Assembly (NCBI GenBank): GCA_965199765.1 | Contig: CBDATC010000002.1 | Coordinates: forward strand, 1,426,001-1,490,000 | DNA from: JAPOXR01 sp965199765 | Lineage (GTDB): Bacteria; Pseudomonadota; Alphaproteobacteria; Rhodobacterales; Rhodobacteraceae | Direction of reading: 5' to 3' | DNA: 64,000 nt | Shown: piece by piece, positions 34,825 to 43,827 of the stretch | Layout of the letters: each line of letters starts with the position of its first letter | Numbering within the stretch: position 1 is the first letter of the stretch | The notes under the pieces: model-generated | Databases searched by the model: none | What the model was told of the DNA's origin: nothing | The model's input: the letters and a program-made list of their open reading frames with translations, nothing else | Made by a program: the position numbers and the translations under genes

Positions 34825-35527
34825 TGATTGACCATTTTTGTTGTATGGTGGCCCCTATCTGACCGCTTTGTCCTGGACAATGCAGAATTGACCGAAGCAA
34901 CGGGCCGCTGCGCCGTTCCGCTCGGTTGTCTCTATAACAGCCACAGTCAGCCAAAAAACCTTCGGGCTGATTTTCTGCGGTCAAATAAACCACGCATATG
35001 GTCGGAGTGCAGCTGCAGTGCTGATTCCGCTTCTTCAAACTTCGGCGTGTCTCCCACGCCGGCTTTAATTTGCCGGGAACGCCTGCACCCTAAAGCAATT
35101 TCCCAATTTCCAGGTATTGCGACCGAACTTGCCAGCACCGAAAGAATTGACTCGGATTGCTTGCGCTCGTGCCAGTTCTAACCCTCATTTTCCTGGATAA
35201 GACTTCTGCGATAATGGCCGGTGCGCCTCGATACGGAGGCACTCGGGGTCCTGCATCCGGGTTCCGGGTTGAATCCAGTTGTTCCGAAGCGACCGGCAAC
35301 GCGCCTTTGATTTGGGACGGATTCTGTGTCCGCTTGTCCTTTGGCTGGAACTGGAGCAGCTGTGATTGTCCGGAACACAGCTGTAACGGCCATCCCTGTC
35401 ATCGGATTTGCCTTTCAAGCTACAGCATAAGGGTTGCCGTCTTCGACCCTACCAATCCTACCAGCCATCTTCAGTTCCATAATTTGAACTTTCTTGGACA
35501 GGCATGAATTCCTAAATTGCCGTTTTT
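34825..35527. other. 700-bp stretch with no intact gene
   Basis: No frame here has family features. On the minus strand, adjacent pieces in three frames (34947-35138, 35090-35299, 35178-35402) read loosely like a continuous decayed small protein, but I cannot assign it. Confidence 0.3.
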
Positions 35528-37144
35528 CTATTGAGTCATATTGAATTCAAGACGACGAACCTGCGTAAACAAGCCGCTGGCAATGATGGCTTCCGTGACA
35601 TCGGCTTTCGCCGGGCTGTCAATGGACAAAACCGCTATCGCGTCTTCTCCGATTCCGGTTCTGCCAAGACTAAAGTTCGCAATGTTCACCCCTGCATCAC
35701 CGAGAATGGTGCCGAGCGTTCCGATGATTCCAGGCACATCACGGTTCGTCGCATACAACATATGCTGAGTGACCTCTGCATCGATATGAATGCCCTTGAT
35801 CTGAATGAAGCGCGGTTTTCCGTCGGAAAACACAGTGCCGGCAATCGAACGTGTTCGCCTGCTCGTCGTAACCGCTATCTTCATATAAGAATCGAATACC
35901 CCTGACTGAGATTGCTTTGTTGACGAAATCAAAAATCCCCGCTCTTTGGCCAAGGCTGCCGCCGAGACCATATTAACCTCTGGGTTGGACGGTCGCAGCA
36001 TCCCAGCAGCGGCAGCGGCGCACAACGCGTCCGTGTTCATCTCTGCCATTGAACCGTCGAACAAAAGATTCACCGCGAGAATGGGTTCATCGGTCATCTG
36101 GCCAATAAAAGTCCCCAAATGATCGGCAAGTGCGATCCAAGGCTTCAATCGGGGCGCTTCCTCGGCCGAAATCGCCGGCATGTTCAATGCATTGGACACC
36201 GCGCCGCGCAGAAGATAGTCGGACATCTGTTCGGCAATCTGCTCAGCGACTTTTTCCTGCGCTTCCGTTGTTGACGCTCCCAAATGCGGTGTTACGATGA
36301 CCTGCTCCATCGCCAGCAGCGGGTTGTTTTCCGGCGGTTCGGTTTCAAAGACATCCAGCGCCGCCCCTCCGACATGCCCGGACTGAATGGCATCAGCCAG
36401 AGCAGCTTCGTCGACAATCCCGCCTCTGGCGCAATTGATGATCCGAACACCGGGCTTTGTGAGGGCAATCGCACCCTTATCCAAAATATGTCTGGTTTTT
36501 TCGGTAAGCGGAACGTGAAAGCTAATGAAATCGGATCGCTTCAGCAATTCATCCAATTCCACCTTTTCAATCTGCAGGCGACGCGCTCTTTCTTCATTCA
36601 AAAACGGATCATAACCCAAAACCCGCATCTTCAGTCCTAAAGCTCGGCTGCAAACCGTCGCACCGATGTTTCCGCACCCCACAACACCAAGCGTTTTCCC
36701 AGCGAGTTCAATTCCCATATAGCGTGATTTTTCCCAGCGGCCTTGACGTGTTGTTTGGTTCGCCTGAGGAATTTGCCGCGCCAGTGCCATCATCATGGCC
36801 ACGGCGTGCTCGGCTGTTGTGATTGAATTTCCGAAGGGCGTATTCATCACAATAATGCCCTTCCGCGATGCCGCGGACAGGTCTATATTGTCCACGCCGA
36901 TGCCCGCCCTGCCAATCACCTTTAGTCTTTTCGCTCTCTGCAGAAGTTTCTCCGTGACTTTGGTAGCCGAGCGAATGGCAAGCCCATCAAACTCGCCGAT
37001 CGCGTCGGCCAGAGCGGATTTGTTTCTTCCCAATTCAGGCTCGAACGAAACTTCGACACCTCTGCTGCGGAAAATCTGTACGGCGGATTCAGAAAGTTTG
37101 TCGGAAACCAAGACCTTTGGCCGCATCTCAAACGCTGTCGTCAT
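35528..37144 (-). CDS. serA: D-3-phosphoglycerate dehydrogenase
   Basis: This is the long SerA type: a substrate-binding domain (MRPKVLVSDKL), Rossmann NAD domain with GVVGCGNIGATV, catalytic Arg/Glu/His segments (NCARGGIVDE, VTPHLGAST), an intervening ASB domain, and a C-terminal ACT domain (HMLYATNRDVPGIIGTLG) that probably senses serine. It oxidises 3-phosphoglycerate, the first step of serine synthesis. The start is uncertain among GTG 37156, ATG 37144 and ATG 37126; 37126 would avoid overlap with serC. It is transcribed after serC. Confidence 0.93.
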   Translation of the reverse strand: MTTAFEMRPKVLVSDKLSESAVQIFRSRGVEVSFEPELGRNKSALADAIGEFDGLAIRSATKVTEKLLQRAKRLKVIGRAGIGVDNIDLSAASRKGIIVMNTPFGNSITTAEHAVAMMMALARQIPQANQTTRQGRWEKSRYMGIELAGKTLGVVGCGNIGATVCSRALGLKMRVLGYDPFLNEERARRLQIEKVELDELLKRSDFISFHVPLTEKTRHILDKGAIALTKPGVRIINCARGGIVDEAALADAIQSGHVGGAALDVFETEPPENNPLLAMEQVIVTPHLGASTTEAQEKVAEQIAEQMSDYLLRGAVSNALNMPAISAEEAPRLKPWIALADHLGTFIGQMTDEPILAVNLLFDGSMAEMNTDALCAAAAAGMLRPSNPEVNMVSAAALAKERGFLISSTKQSQSGVFDSYMKIAVTTSRRTRSIAGTVFSDGKPRFIQIKGIHIDAEVTQHMLYATNRDVPGIIGTLGTILGDAGVNIANFSLGRTGIGEDAIAVLSIDSPAKADVTEAIIASGLFTQVRRLEFNMTQ

Positions 37145-38309
37145 TGGAGCTTTCACTTTGCAAAATCATCCGCTCTTTTTCGAAGGCCCATTCGATCCAC
37201 GGGCACAGTTTCTCGATGTCTGTCCTTTCAATGGTTGCGCCGCACCAAATTCGCAATCCAGGAGGAGCTGAACGATAATAGCCGATGTCGAGAGCAACAC
37301 CTTCGTTCAACAGACGTTCAATGACGTTATCCACAAACATTCTCTGTGCGGTGTGTGGGATCGCTGGGTCATTGAAGACAATACAAACGCTGGTGTTGGA
37401 ACGCGTTTCAGGAACCACAGCTAAATTTTCAAGCCATTGTGTTCGTTCAACAAATTCGAACAACGCGGCGGCATTGGCATTCGTACGTGCAATCATCCCA
37501 TCCAACCCGCCAAGGTCCTTTGCCCATTCCAGCAGGTTGATGCAATCTTGCACGCAGAGCATGGACGGCGTGTTGATGGTGGAACCATCAAACAATGCTT
37601 CGTCAAGTTTTCCGCCGGAACTGAACCGAAAGAGTTTCGGCAGCGGCCATGGAGGCGACCATGAAATTGCGCGTTCCACGGCGCGCGGACTGAGAACAAG
37701 CATTCCATGAGCCGCCTCGCCTCCAAGAACCTTTTGCCATGAGAAAGTCGTAACATCCAACTTGTCCCAAGGCAGTTCGACGGCAAAAGCAGCCGAGGTC
37801 GCATCACAAATCGTTAACCCTTCCCTGTCGCTTGGGATAAATTCCCCGGATGGAACCCGGACGCCACTGCTGGTTCCGTTCCAAGCGAAGACAACGTCGG
37901 ACGAAAAATTCACCGCGGAAAGATCCGGGAGGTGGCCGTAATCCGCTTCATGCACAGTTGCCGGCAACTTCAATTGTTCGAGAACATCAGTTGCCCAAGC
38001 CTTCCCAAAACTCTCCCAAACAAGCACCTCGACCGAACGCTTGCCGAGAAGCGACCACATCGCCATCTCCACTGCGCCAGTGTCTGATCCTGGAACAATT
38101 GCAATTCGGTAGTCATCAGGGATGCACAGCACTTCGCGCGTCATGTCGATAAGCAGACGAAGTTTGGCTCTGCAGTCTTTGGCTCTGTGAGCTCTGCCAA
38201 CATCCGCATTGGCTAAACTGTCGAAAGACCAGCCGAGAGGCTTTGTGCAGGGGCCGGTGGAGAATCGGGGATTGAGCGGACGCACGTCCGGCTTCGCTTT
38301 GTTTTCCAT
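37128..38309 (-). CDS. serC: Phosphoserine aminotransferase
   Basis: The 393-residue class V PLP aminotransferase of the alphaproteobacterial SerC type has FSTGPCTKPLGW near the start, VPGSDTGAVEMAMW, CDATSAAFAVELPWDKLDV and the PLP lysine Lys193 in FSWQKVLGGE. It converts 3-phosphohydroxypyruvate to phosphoserine. It is first in a serC-serA operon and faces serB, so the three serine genes form one locus. A leader hairpin at 38330-38347 lies just upstream of the start and may regulate it. Confidence 0.93.
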   Translation of the reverse strand: MENKAKPDVRPLNPRFSTGPCTKPLGWSFDSLANADVGRAHRAKDCRAKLRLLIDMTREVLCIPDDYRIAIVPGSDTGAVEMAMWSLLGKRSVEVLVWESFGKAWATDVLEQLKLPATVHEADYGHLPDLSAVNFSSDVVFAWNGTSSGVRVPSGEFIPSDREGLTICDATSAAFAVELPWDKLDVTTFSWQKVLGGEAAHGMLVLSPRAVERAISWSPPWPLPKLFRFSSGGKLDEALFDGSTINTPSMLCVQDCINLLEWAKDLGGLDGMIARTNANAAALFEFVERTQWLENLAVVPETRSNTSVCIVFNDPAIPHTAQRMFVDNVIERLLNEGVALDIGYYRSAPPGLRIWCGATIERTDIEKLCPWIEWAFEKERMILQSESSNDDSV

Positions 38310-38329
38310 GGTATCCTTCCAGATATTCG

Positions 38330-38347
38330 CCCCTCGTTAGGGAGGGG
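38330..38347 (-). promoter_or_regulatory. Leader hairpin of serC
   Basis: A 6-bp perfect stem (CCCCTC/GAGGGG) with a 6-base loop lies about 20 bp before the serC start, preceded in the transcript by an alternative pairing GGGT/ACCC. Alphaproteobacterial serC genes are known to carry a conserved serC RNA motif; this could be one, but I cannot confirm the consensus by eye. The rest of 38310-38645 has the divergent promoters and no gene. Confidence 0.4.
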
Positions 38348-38645
38348 TGTCCTGTTACCCATCTAGGATTTCGCAGAATTCGATTCAACCGCTTAGCCTG
38401 CTCGCGTCGAACTCATCCCAATAACCTTCTCCAGTGTCATTAGATCCATCCGCACTCATTCATGCCTTCTTGACCGGGACTGGCATCAGACATTTGGATG
38501 AAAGAAATGCGCGATGCTGCGAAATTCGGGCAGGATCGCTTTTGCAGTGAAAACAATGCATATATGGTTTTTTGAAACCGCTGCACTGACTTGTTCCAGC
38601 CGATTGAGTGCAGCCAAATCAATAGTTGCGATGTGATGATAGGCA

Positions 38646-39569
38646 ATGATGTATGTGGCTACACTGATCGGCTCGACAGAACCCTTGCGCGAGCATCACA
38701 TCAAAGAAGTTCAAGAACGGGTTCGCGGTGATAATTTCCAGTGGCTGAGTGACGGAAGAGCCGCCGACATTCTAATCGATGCCGTCCCGGACAACTACGG
38801 TAAAGTTCGCTATGCATTGCAGCAGTCGGGTGTTGATATAGTTATTCAACCCGCTGCTAATCGCCGCAAGCGTCTCTTGGTTGCCGACATGGATTCAACA
38901 ATAATCCTGCAGGAATGCATTGATGAGATGGCGGCCGCTGCCGACGCAGGCCAAATCGTTTCTGAAATCACGGCAAGAGCGATGAACGGAGAAATTGATT
39001 TTGATGAAGCATTGCGGCAGCGGGTGAAACTGCTGAAGGATATGCCAGCAAACGAGCTGGAGCGGGTTTGGCAGGAGCGCATCAACTTCACCCCTGGCGC
39101 TGAAACATTGGTTTCAACAATGAAGAAATTCGGTTGCACCGCGGTACTCATCTCGGGAGGATTTACCGCTTTCACGCGCCGTGTTGCCGAAACGCTCGGA
39201 TTCGACCGGCAGTTTGCCAATACTCTGTTGATCGAGAACGGCGTATTAACCGGGACCGTAAGCGAACCCGTCCTCGGCAAAAATGCAAAAGTTGAAATAC
39301 TTCAAAGCGTGCTTAACGACTGCTCGCTGTCCGCAGAGGACGTTATAGCGGTCGGTGACGGATCAAACGACATTCCGATGCTTTCGATGGCCGGCACAGG
39401 AATCGCATTCCATGCCAAACCAGCGGTGAATGCCTGCATTCCCATGCAGATCCGCTGCGCCGACCTTACGGCTCTATTGTATGTCCAAGGTTACAGCCAA
39501 AATGAGCTCGTGAATGAGTTCAATCGACCACATCAGGAAACACCATCTTCCAATCATCTATCAGTTTGA
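38646..39569 (+). CDS. serB: Phosphoserine phosphatase
   Basis: The 307-residue HAD-superfamily enzyme has an N-terminal ACT-like region of about 75 residues, then the catalytic motif LVADMDSTII (Asp81 nucleophile, Asp83), motif II ISGGFTAFTRR, and motif III/IV GDGSNDIPMLSMAG. It dephosphorylates phosphoserine, the last step in serine synthesis. It is divergent from serC-serA. Two ATG codons in a row open the frame; either can start. An IS256 fragment lies just downstream. Confidence 0.93.
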   Translation: MMYVATLIGSTEPLREHHIKEVQERVRGDNFQWLSDGRAADILIDAVPDNYGKVRYALQQSGVDIVIQPAANRRKRLLVADMDSTIILQECIDEMAAAADAGQIVSEITARAMNGEIDFDEALRQRVKLLKDMPANELERVWQERINFTPGAETLVSTMKKFGCTAVLISGGFTAFTRRVAETLGFDRQFANTLLIENGVLTGTVSEPVLGKNAKVEILQSVLNDCSLSAEDVIAVGDGSNDIPMLSMAGTGIAFHAKPAVNACIPMQIRCADLTALLYVQGYSQNELVNEFNRPHQETPSSNHLSV

Positions 39570-39603
39570 CGATTTGGACCGACATCCCGTTTCTGGCTTC
39601 TTC

Positions 39604-39832
39604 GGATAGTGTCCAGAATCTTTCACACTTTCCATCATGCGACGGCGGCTCCGTTATGTTGAAGTTTCATCGCGCGCAGCGGCTCCATATTCATATGCTT
39701 TCGCGTGCTCCACTGCGTGCCGGCGACGTGTTTCAACCTGGCCGCAACCAAGCAGAGACATGATCGACCATCGGGGAAGGCCCCGACGACCCTGGCCCGT
39801 CTTCGAATTTCCTTCATCAGCCGTTCCAGATC
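39604..39832 (-). mobile_element. IS256-type 3' end fragment, reversed
   Basis: The terminal repeat (AGTGTCCAGAATCTTTCACAC) is at the left, followed on the minus strand by about 60 codons of transposase C-terminus (LKHVAGTQWSTRKHMNM). It is cut at 39832, where the dispersed repeat starts. Confidence 0.85.
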
Positions 39833-39860
39833 GCAGAATCAGGAGTTTTCTTACTGACAC
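39833..39860. repeat. Short dispersed repeat at a gene 3' end (copy 2)
   Basis: GCAGAATCAGG, then AGTTTTC and TTACTGACAC, matching 4921-4947. It overlaps the stop codon of recO. Confidence 0.5.
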
Positions 39861-40636
39861 TGGCTGCTGATTTCGTCGACTGATGGTTGGTCAAATTCCA
39901 GTTGCTGATCTTGAAGAGAGCGACCCAGCGCATCGACAAACCGTCGGCGCACCGCCAACGCCGGCGAAGATGCGCGCATATCCTCAAGCACCTTCTCGAC
40001 AAACCAACCGATTGTATTCAGAGCCGTCTTCGCTTCGTCTAAATCTCCTGGATTTCCCGCCATTAAACATCTGGGAAGCGGCAGGAGCCTAGGCGCCCAT
40101 TCTCCGGCGCCATCTGCGCTGACCGCACGGCCGCTGCGCGGTGAAATATAGATGAGATTCTCAGCGGTGCCCGTTGCGGCGCACCGCGTCAAATCAAGGC
40201 CGCGGCCTGCTTCCCGAAGCAACTGCAATTCCCATCGCAGATAGCCGCCAATCCAGTGTTCGCTATCGCTGATTGAATCCAACAGACTTCTTGTCTGCCC
40301 GTAAAATAATTGAACTGGATCGCGTTCGGGCAGAATTTGTTCGACCAGCGCACAGACCGTTGTCATCGCCGACAAGCGCAGACGATCAGAAAGAATAGCA
40401 GACGCACGGGATTTGACCGGCTCAATGCTAAAGCTGCCGAGATGTTCAGGCAGTCGGCCTTTCCATTCAACGATCAGCTGCGTGCCCTGCTGCCGGGCGG
40501 CGGCGAAACGCCGCGCCGCTCCACCCTTAACCAAACCTGTATGTCTTCCATGCAACTCGGTGAAGACGCTGATCACAATCGATGTCTCGCCAAATCGGCG
40601 ATTGCTCAAGAGAATCCCTTCATCCCGCCAGCGCAT
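39851..40636 (-). CDS. recO: DNA repair protein RecO
   Basis: The 261-residue protein has the RecO OB-fold start MRWRDEGILLSNRRFGETS with HTGLVKGG, and the helical region with LREAGRGLDLTRCAATG, a position that in other RecO proteins belongs to the zinc-finger region. RecO loads RecA on SSB-coated DNA with RecR. It ends the rpoZ-to-recO block. The stop codon lies inside a dispersed repeat next to an IS fragment, so the last residues (after about 245) may be altered from the ancestral protein. Confidence 0.88.
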   Translation of the reverse strand: MRWRDEGILLSNRRFGETSIVISVFTELHGRHTGLVKGGAARRFAAARQQGTQLIVEWKGRLPEHLGSFSIEPVKSRASAILSDRLRLSAMTTVCALVEQILPERDPVQLFYGQTRSLLDSISDSEHWIGGYLRWELQLLREAGRGLDLTRCAATGTAENLIYISPRSGRAVSADGAGEWAPRLLPLPRCLMAGNPGDLDEAKTALNTIGWFVEKVLEDMRASSPALAVRRRFVDALGRSLQDQQLEFDQPSVDEISSQCQ

Positions 40637-40641
40637 CGCGG

Positions 40642-40974
40642 TTAAGCGGAGTCTGCCAAAATATACTTGAGCGTCATGCCGCCGCGTTCTTCGACCTCAA
40701 TCACCCAAAGATCATAGTCCTGCAGGGACTGACGGCGAAGCGATTTCTCAATCTGCGCATCATCCCCCTCACCGGTCACAACCCAAATCTGAGCATCCTT
40801 CCTAAGATCATAGGTTCGTTGAAACAGCATGGCGCTGCCATCCAGCAAGTTCAGTTTGATCAGAAATGCGCCGGTATCAGGATCGCCGCGCTGCAAAACA
40901 TACGCCGGAATATCTTCGATCTGTAACCGCTTAATGAACGACTGAACCCAAAATTCGGATTTCACTTCCGCCAT
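40642..40974 (-). CDS. DUF1491 family protein
   Basis: This small 110-residue protein is found between era and recO in many alphaproteobacteria. It starts MAEVKSEFWVQSFIKRLQ and contains DPDTGAFLIKLNLLDGSA and DLWVIEVEERGG, the DUF1491 pattern. It is soluble with unknown function. Its start overlaps the end of era by 13 bp, so it is co-translated with it. No other signal is visible. Confidence 0.85.
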   Translation of the reverse strand: MAEVKSEFWVQSFIKRLQIEDIPAYVLQRGDPDTGAFLIKLNLLDGSAMLFQRTYDLRKDAQIWVVTGEGDDAQIEKSLRRQSLQDYDLWVIEVEERGGMTLKYILADSA

Positions 40975-41897
40975 GTCGTGCCTTTTGGGTTCGCGTCGGC
41001 ATAGGTCAGACCCATTCGTTCGTAGCGTTCGCTCTCATCGATCCATTTCGGGCGCAGTTTCACCTGCAAAAAGAGATGGACTTTGCATTCGGCAAGCTCG
41101 CTTATGTCCTTTCGCGCATCGCTTCCGATTTGGCGAATTACGGATCCACCGGGCCCGATCAGCATTTTCTTGTGGCTTTTTGTCGCAGCGTATACGATCT
41201 GTTCAATTCTTACTGTCCCATCTGCAAGCGGCGTCCAACTCTCAGTTTCAACCGAAAGCTTATAGGGGATTTCCTGGTGCATGCGCAGCATGAGCTTTTC
41301 CCGGGTTATTTCGGCAGCCATCGCCTGTAGGGACGAATCTGCAATCTGATCCGCCGGGTAAGGCCAAGGTCCGGCAGGCAAAGAGTCCGCCAGCCACGCA
41401 ACAACATCGCTGACACCGCTGCCTTTTGAAGCTGAAATCATGAACACCTTGTCGAAATCAGTCAGTTCGCATGCTGATGCTACGGTGGCCAATAGCGAAT
41501 CTCGACGGACCAGATCAATCTTGTTGATCGCCAATGCGGTTTTCTGATTCTCCCGACAATTCCGTTTCAGCTTTTCAATGATGGTTTTGCTCGCCGAAGT
41601 CAGCCCGCGGTGCGCTTGAATCAAAAGAAGCACCGCATCCGCTTCAGTCAAACCCTTCCAAGCCGCCGCTACCATGGCCCGGTCAAGCTTGTTGCGCGGC
41701 GCGAACAATCCTGGGGTGTCAACAAAAACAATCTGCGTGCTTCCAGCCAACGCGATGCCTCTGACACGCGTGCGGGTCGTCTGCGCTTTATGCGTTACAA
41801 TCGAGACCTTGTTGCCGACAATGTGATTCATCAGCGTGGACTTGCCGGCGTTTGGTTCGCCCACAAGCGCGACAAGACCTGAACGTGTTTCAGTCAA
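40962..41897 (-). CDS. era: GTPase Era
   Basis: The 311-residue ribosome-assembly GTPase has G1 GEPNAGKST, G2/switch I with TTRTRVRGIA, G3 DTPGLF, G4 NKIDLV, and G5 SASKGSG, followed by a KH domain with MLIGPGGSVIRQIGSDARKD. It binds 16S rRNA near its 3' end. The start overlaps the end of rnc by 8 bp, the usual rnc-era coupling. Confidence 0.95.
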   Translation of the reverse strand: MTETRSGLVALVGEPNAGKSTLMNHIVGNKVSIVTHKAQTTRTRVRGIALAGSTQIVFVDTPGLFAPRNKLDRAMVAAAWKGLTEADAVLLLIQAHRGLTSASKTIIEKLKRNCRENQKTALAINKIDLVRRDSLLATVASACELTDFDKVFMISASKGSGVSDVVAWLADSLPAGPWPYPADQIADSSLQAMAAEITREKLMLRMHQEIPYKLSVETESWTPLADGTVRIEQIVYAATKSHKKMLIGPGGSVIRQIGSDARKDISELAECKVHLFLQVKLRPKWIDESERYERMGLTYADANPKGTTWRK

Positions 41898-42579
41898 TGC
41901 GGTCGCTTAAAGTCTTCAACAGAGAGGCAGCCGCTCCGAGCTCCGCCAACCGCTTTGAACGACCGCTGCCGTTCGCCGTTTCACCGGACTGGAGACAAAC
42001 CCGCACGAGGAATTCCGGATTGTGATCAAGGCCTTTGCGATCAACCACGGTGTAGCTTGGCGGCATCTGCCCCTGTCCCTGTGCAAAAATCTGCAACCGG
42101 CTCTTCGCGTCGAGACTCTCAGTAACATATTCATCCGGAAGCCGCGACCAAAGACGCAATATGACTCGCCTTGCAGCCTCAAGCCCGCTTTCAACATAGA
42201 TTGCTCCGATAACCGCCTCAATGGCATCTGGAGCGATCGCGCTGTCCTTTCGGTGCTTTGACGATTTCGCTGACTTTCCGACCCGAATGGCATCCGCTAA
42301 TTTTATCTCTCGCGCAATAAACGCACAAGCCTGCCGATTGACCAATGCATTCAAGCGCACCGATAAATCGCCGGGCGGCGCATATGGCCGGTCTTGCATC
42401 AACATATCGGCGACAACCAGCCCCAGCACCCGATCGCCGAGAAATTCCAACCGCTGATTGTCACCATCAGGAGTATTCTGTTTCGAGCAATGGGTTAAAG
42501 CCTGCGAAAGCAGCCGCCAATCATGAAAACTGTATCCGATGCGCTTTTCAATCGCGCGTATATCTGGTGGCCGACTCAC
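41890..42579 (-). CDS. rnc: Ribonuclease III
   Basis: The 229-residue double-strand-specific RNase has the catalytic signature NQRLEFLGDRVLGL (Glu and Asp metal ligands), a second acidic site in PDAIEAVIGAIYVESG, and a C-terminal double-stranded RNA-binding domain (SRLQIFAQGQGQMPPSYTV onward). It matures rRNA and cuts regulatory duplexes. Its start overlaps the lepB stop by 4 bp, and it in turn overlaps era. Confidence 0.95.
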   Translation of the reverse strand: MSRPPDIRAIEKRIGYSFHDWRLLSQALTHCSKQNTPDGDNQRLEFLGDRVLGLVVADMLMQDRPYAPPGDLSVRLNALVNRQACAFIAREIKLADAIRVGKSAKSSKHRKDSAIAPDAIEAVIGAIYVESGLEAARRVILRLWSRLPDEYVTESLDAKSRLQIFAQGQGQMPPSYTVVDRKGLDHNPEFLVRVCLQSGETANGSGRSKRLAELGAAASLLKTLSDRID

Positions 42580-43349
42580 GTGATCGCTTCAAAAAATCGG
42601 TCTTTGCGCCATGTCCAAAAGAAAAAGAGGCTGCGTCCCGCCGAAGAGAAAATCACCCGGTCGGCACGGCCGACCAGATTCTCAGCCGGAACAGTGCCAA
42701 CACCTCCCGCTGTCTGCGCATAACGGCTGTCCTGACTGTTGTCGCGATTATCTCCTAAGAAGAAATATTCGCCTTCAGGCACAGTGAACACATCGGTGTT
42801 ATCGCCAAAGCTCGGCCCGATATCGAGAATCGAATGAGCCACCCCGTTCGGCAAAGACTCTATGCTTCGCGACTTGGTGCAGATTGCCCCCTCGGAACGC
42901 GGATTGTTTTCGCAGCGCGGATATTTTCGCTGCCCGCCCTGTGGTTCGAATATTTCTTCGAAATTATCGGTTGCCTGCTGTGGAGACGGTTTTCCGTTAA
43001 TGTGCAAAACGCCATCGCGCAGTTGAATTTTGTCGCCGGGCAAACCCACAACGCGTTTAATGAAGTCAACATTAGATACCGGGTGTTTGAAAACCACAAC
43101 ATCACCGCGCTCAGGCTCGCTGCCGAAAATTCGACCCGAGAAGGGACAAAGAGACCATGGGCACGAATGCCGTGAGTAACCGTAGGCCATCTTGTTGACG
43201 AAAAGGAAATCGCCGACCAGCAGCGTATCTTTCATGGAACCGGAGGGAATCCAGAAAGGCTGAAAAAACAAAGTCCGGAACACTCCGGCGATCAGCAGCG
43301 CATAAACAATGGTTTTTAAATTATCGAAAATCGCCGAGCGCAACGTCAT
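42576..43349 (-). CDS. lepB: Signal peptidase I
   Basis: The 257-residue inner-membrane serine protease has an N-terminal membrane helix (about 12-29), the catalytic Ser38 in WIPSGSMKDTLLVGD and Lys98 in VDFIKRVVGLPGD, plus the box E segment FLGDNRDNSQDSR. A long insert between the boxes carries several cysteines (CENNPRSEGAICTK). It releases secreted proteins by cleaving their signal peptides. It is coupled to rnc. Confidence 0.94.
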   Translation of the reverse strand: MTLRSAIFDNLKTIVYALLIAGVFRTLFFQPFWIPSGSMKDTLLVGDFLFVNKMAYGYSRHSCPWSLCPFSGRIFGSEPERGDVVVFKHPVSNVDFIKRVVGLPGDKIQLRDGVLHINGKPSPQQATDNFEEIFEPQGGQRKYPRCENNPRSEGAICTKSRSIESLPNGVAHSILDIGPSFGDNTDVFTVPEGEYFFLGDNRDNSQDSRYAQTAGGVGTVPAENLVGRADRVIFSSAGRSLFFFWTWRKDRFFEAIT

Positions 43350-43416
43350 TCCTCTTTGCCGGGGAAAAAAGGGGTCTTAATTCCGCCTTTGATAAAGTCA
43401 AGCCAATGTTTCGCTC

Positions 43417-43827
43417 TTATGCGCATTCGTCGCGGCGCACGGCTTCAATCACCACAAACGCGCCAGCGGCTGGCCAGTCATCCGTCATGGTCAAATGCAA
43501 AACCACTCTCCTGTCACTGGGAACAATCATCTCCAATCGCTGCAGCGCTTTGCCTGTTAACGAGAGGGTCGGCATGCCTCCGGCATTGTTTTGAACACAG
43601 ATGTTGCGCCAGGCAACGCCTTGCCGCATGCCGGTTCCGAGCGCTTTTGAGCAGGCTTCCTTGGCAGCCCAGCGTTTGGCAAGGACGCCAATCGAATCTG
43701 CCGCCCTTTCAGCAAGATTTCTTTCTTCTTCGGTATAGATTTTATGCAAAAATCGTCTGCCATGGCGCTCCAGTGCGCTGCGGATCCGATCAATATTGAC
43801 GATGTCTATGCCGATGCCGACGATCAT
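43417..43827 (-). CDS. acpS: Holo-[acyl-carrier-protein] synthase
   Basis: With the start at ATG 43827 (ATGA overlap with pdxJ) the protein has 136 residues, the usual size of AcpS. It shows the N-terminal metal-binding Asp in IVGIGIDIVNIDRI and the Glu of KRWAAKEACSKALG. It transfers phosphopantetheine from CoA to acyl carrier protein for fatty acid synthesis. An in-frame ATG lies 18 bp further upstream. Confidence 0.94.
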   Translation of the reverse strand: MIVGIGIDIVNIDRIRSALERHGRRFLHKIYTEEERNLAERAADSIGVLAKRWAAKEACSKALGTGMRQGVAWRNICVQNNAGGMPTLSLTGKALQRLEMIVPSDRRVVLHLTMTDDWPAAGAFVVIEAVRRDECA

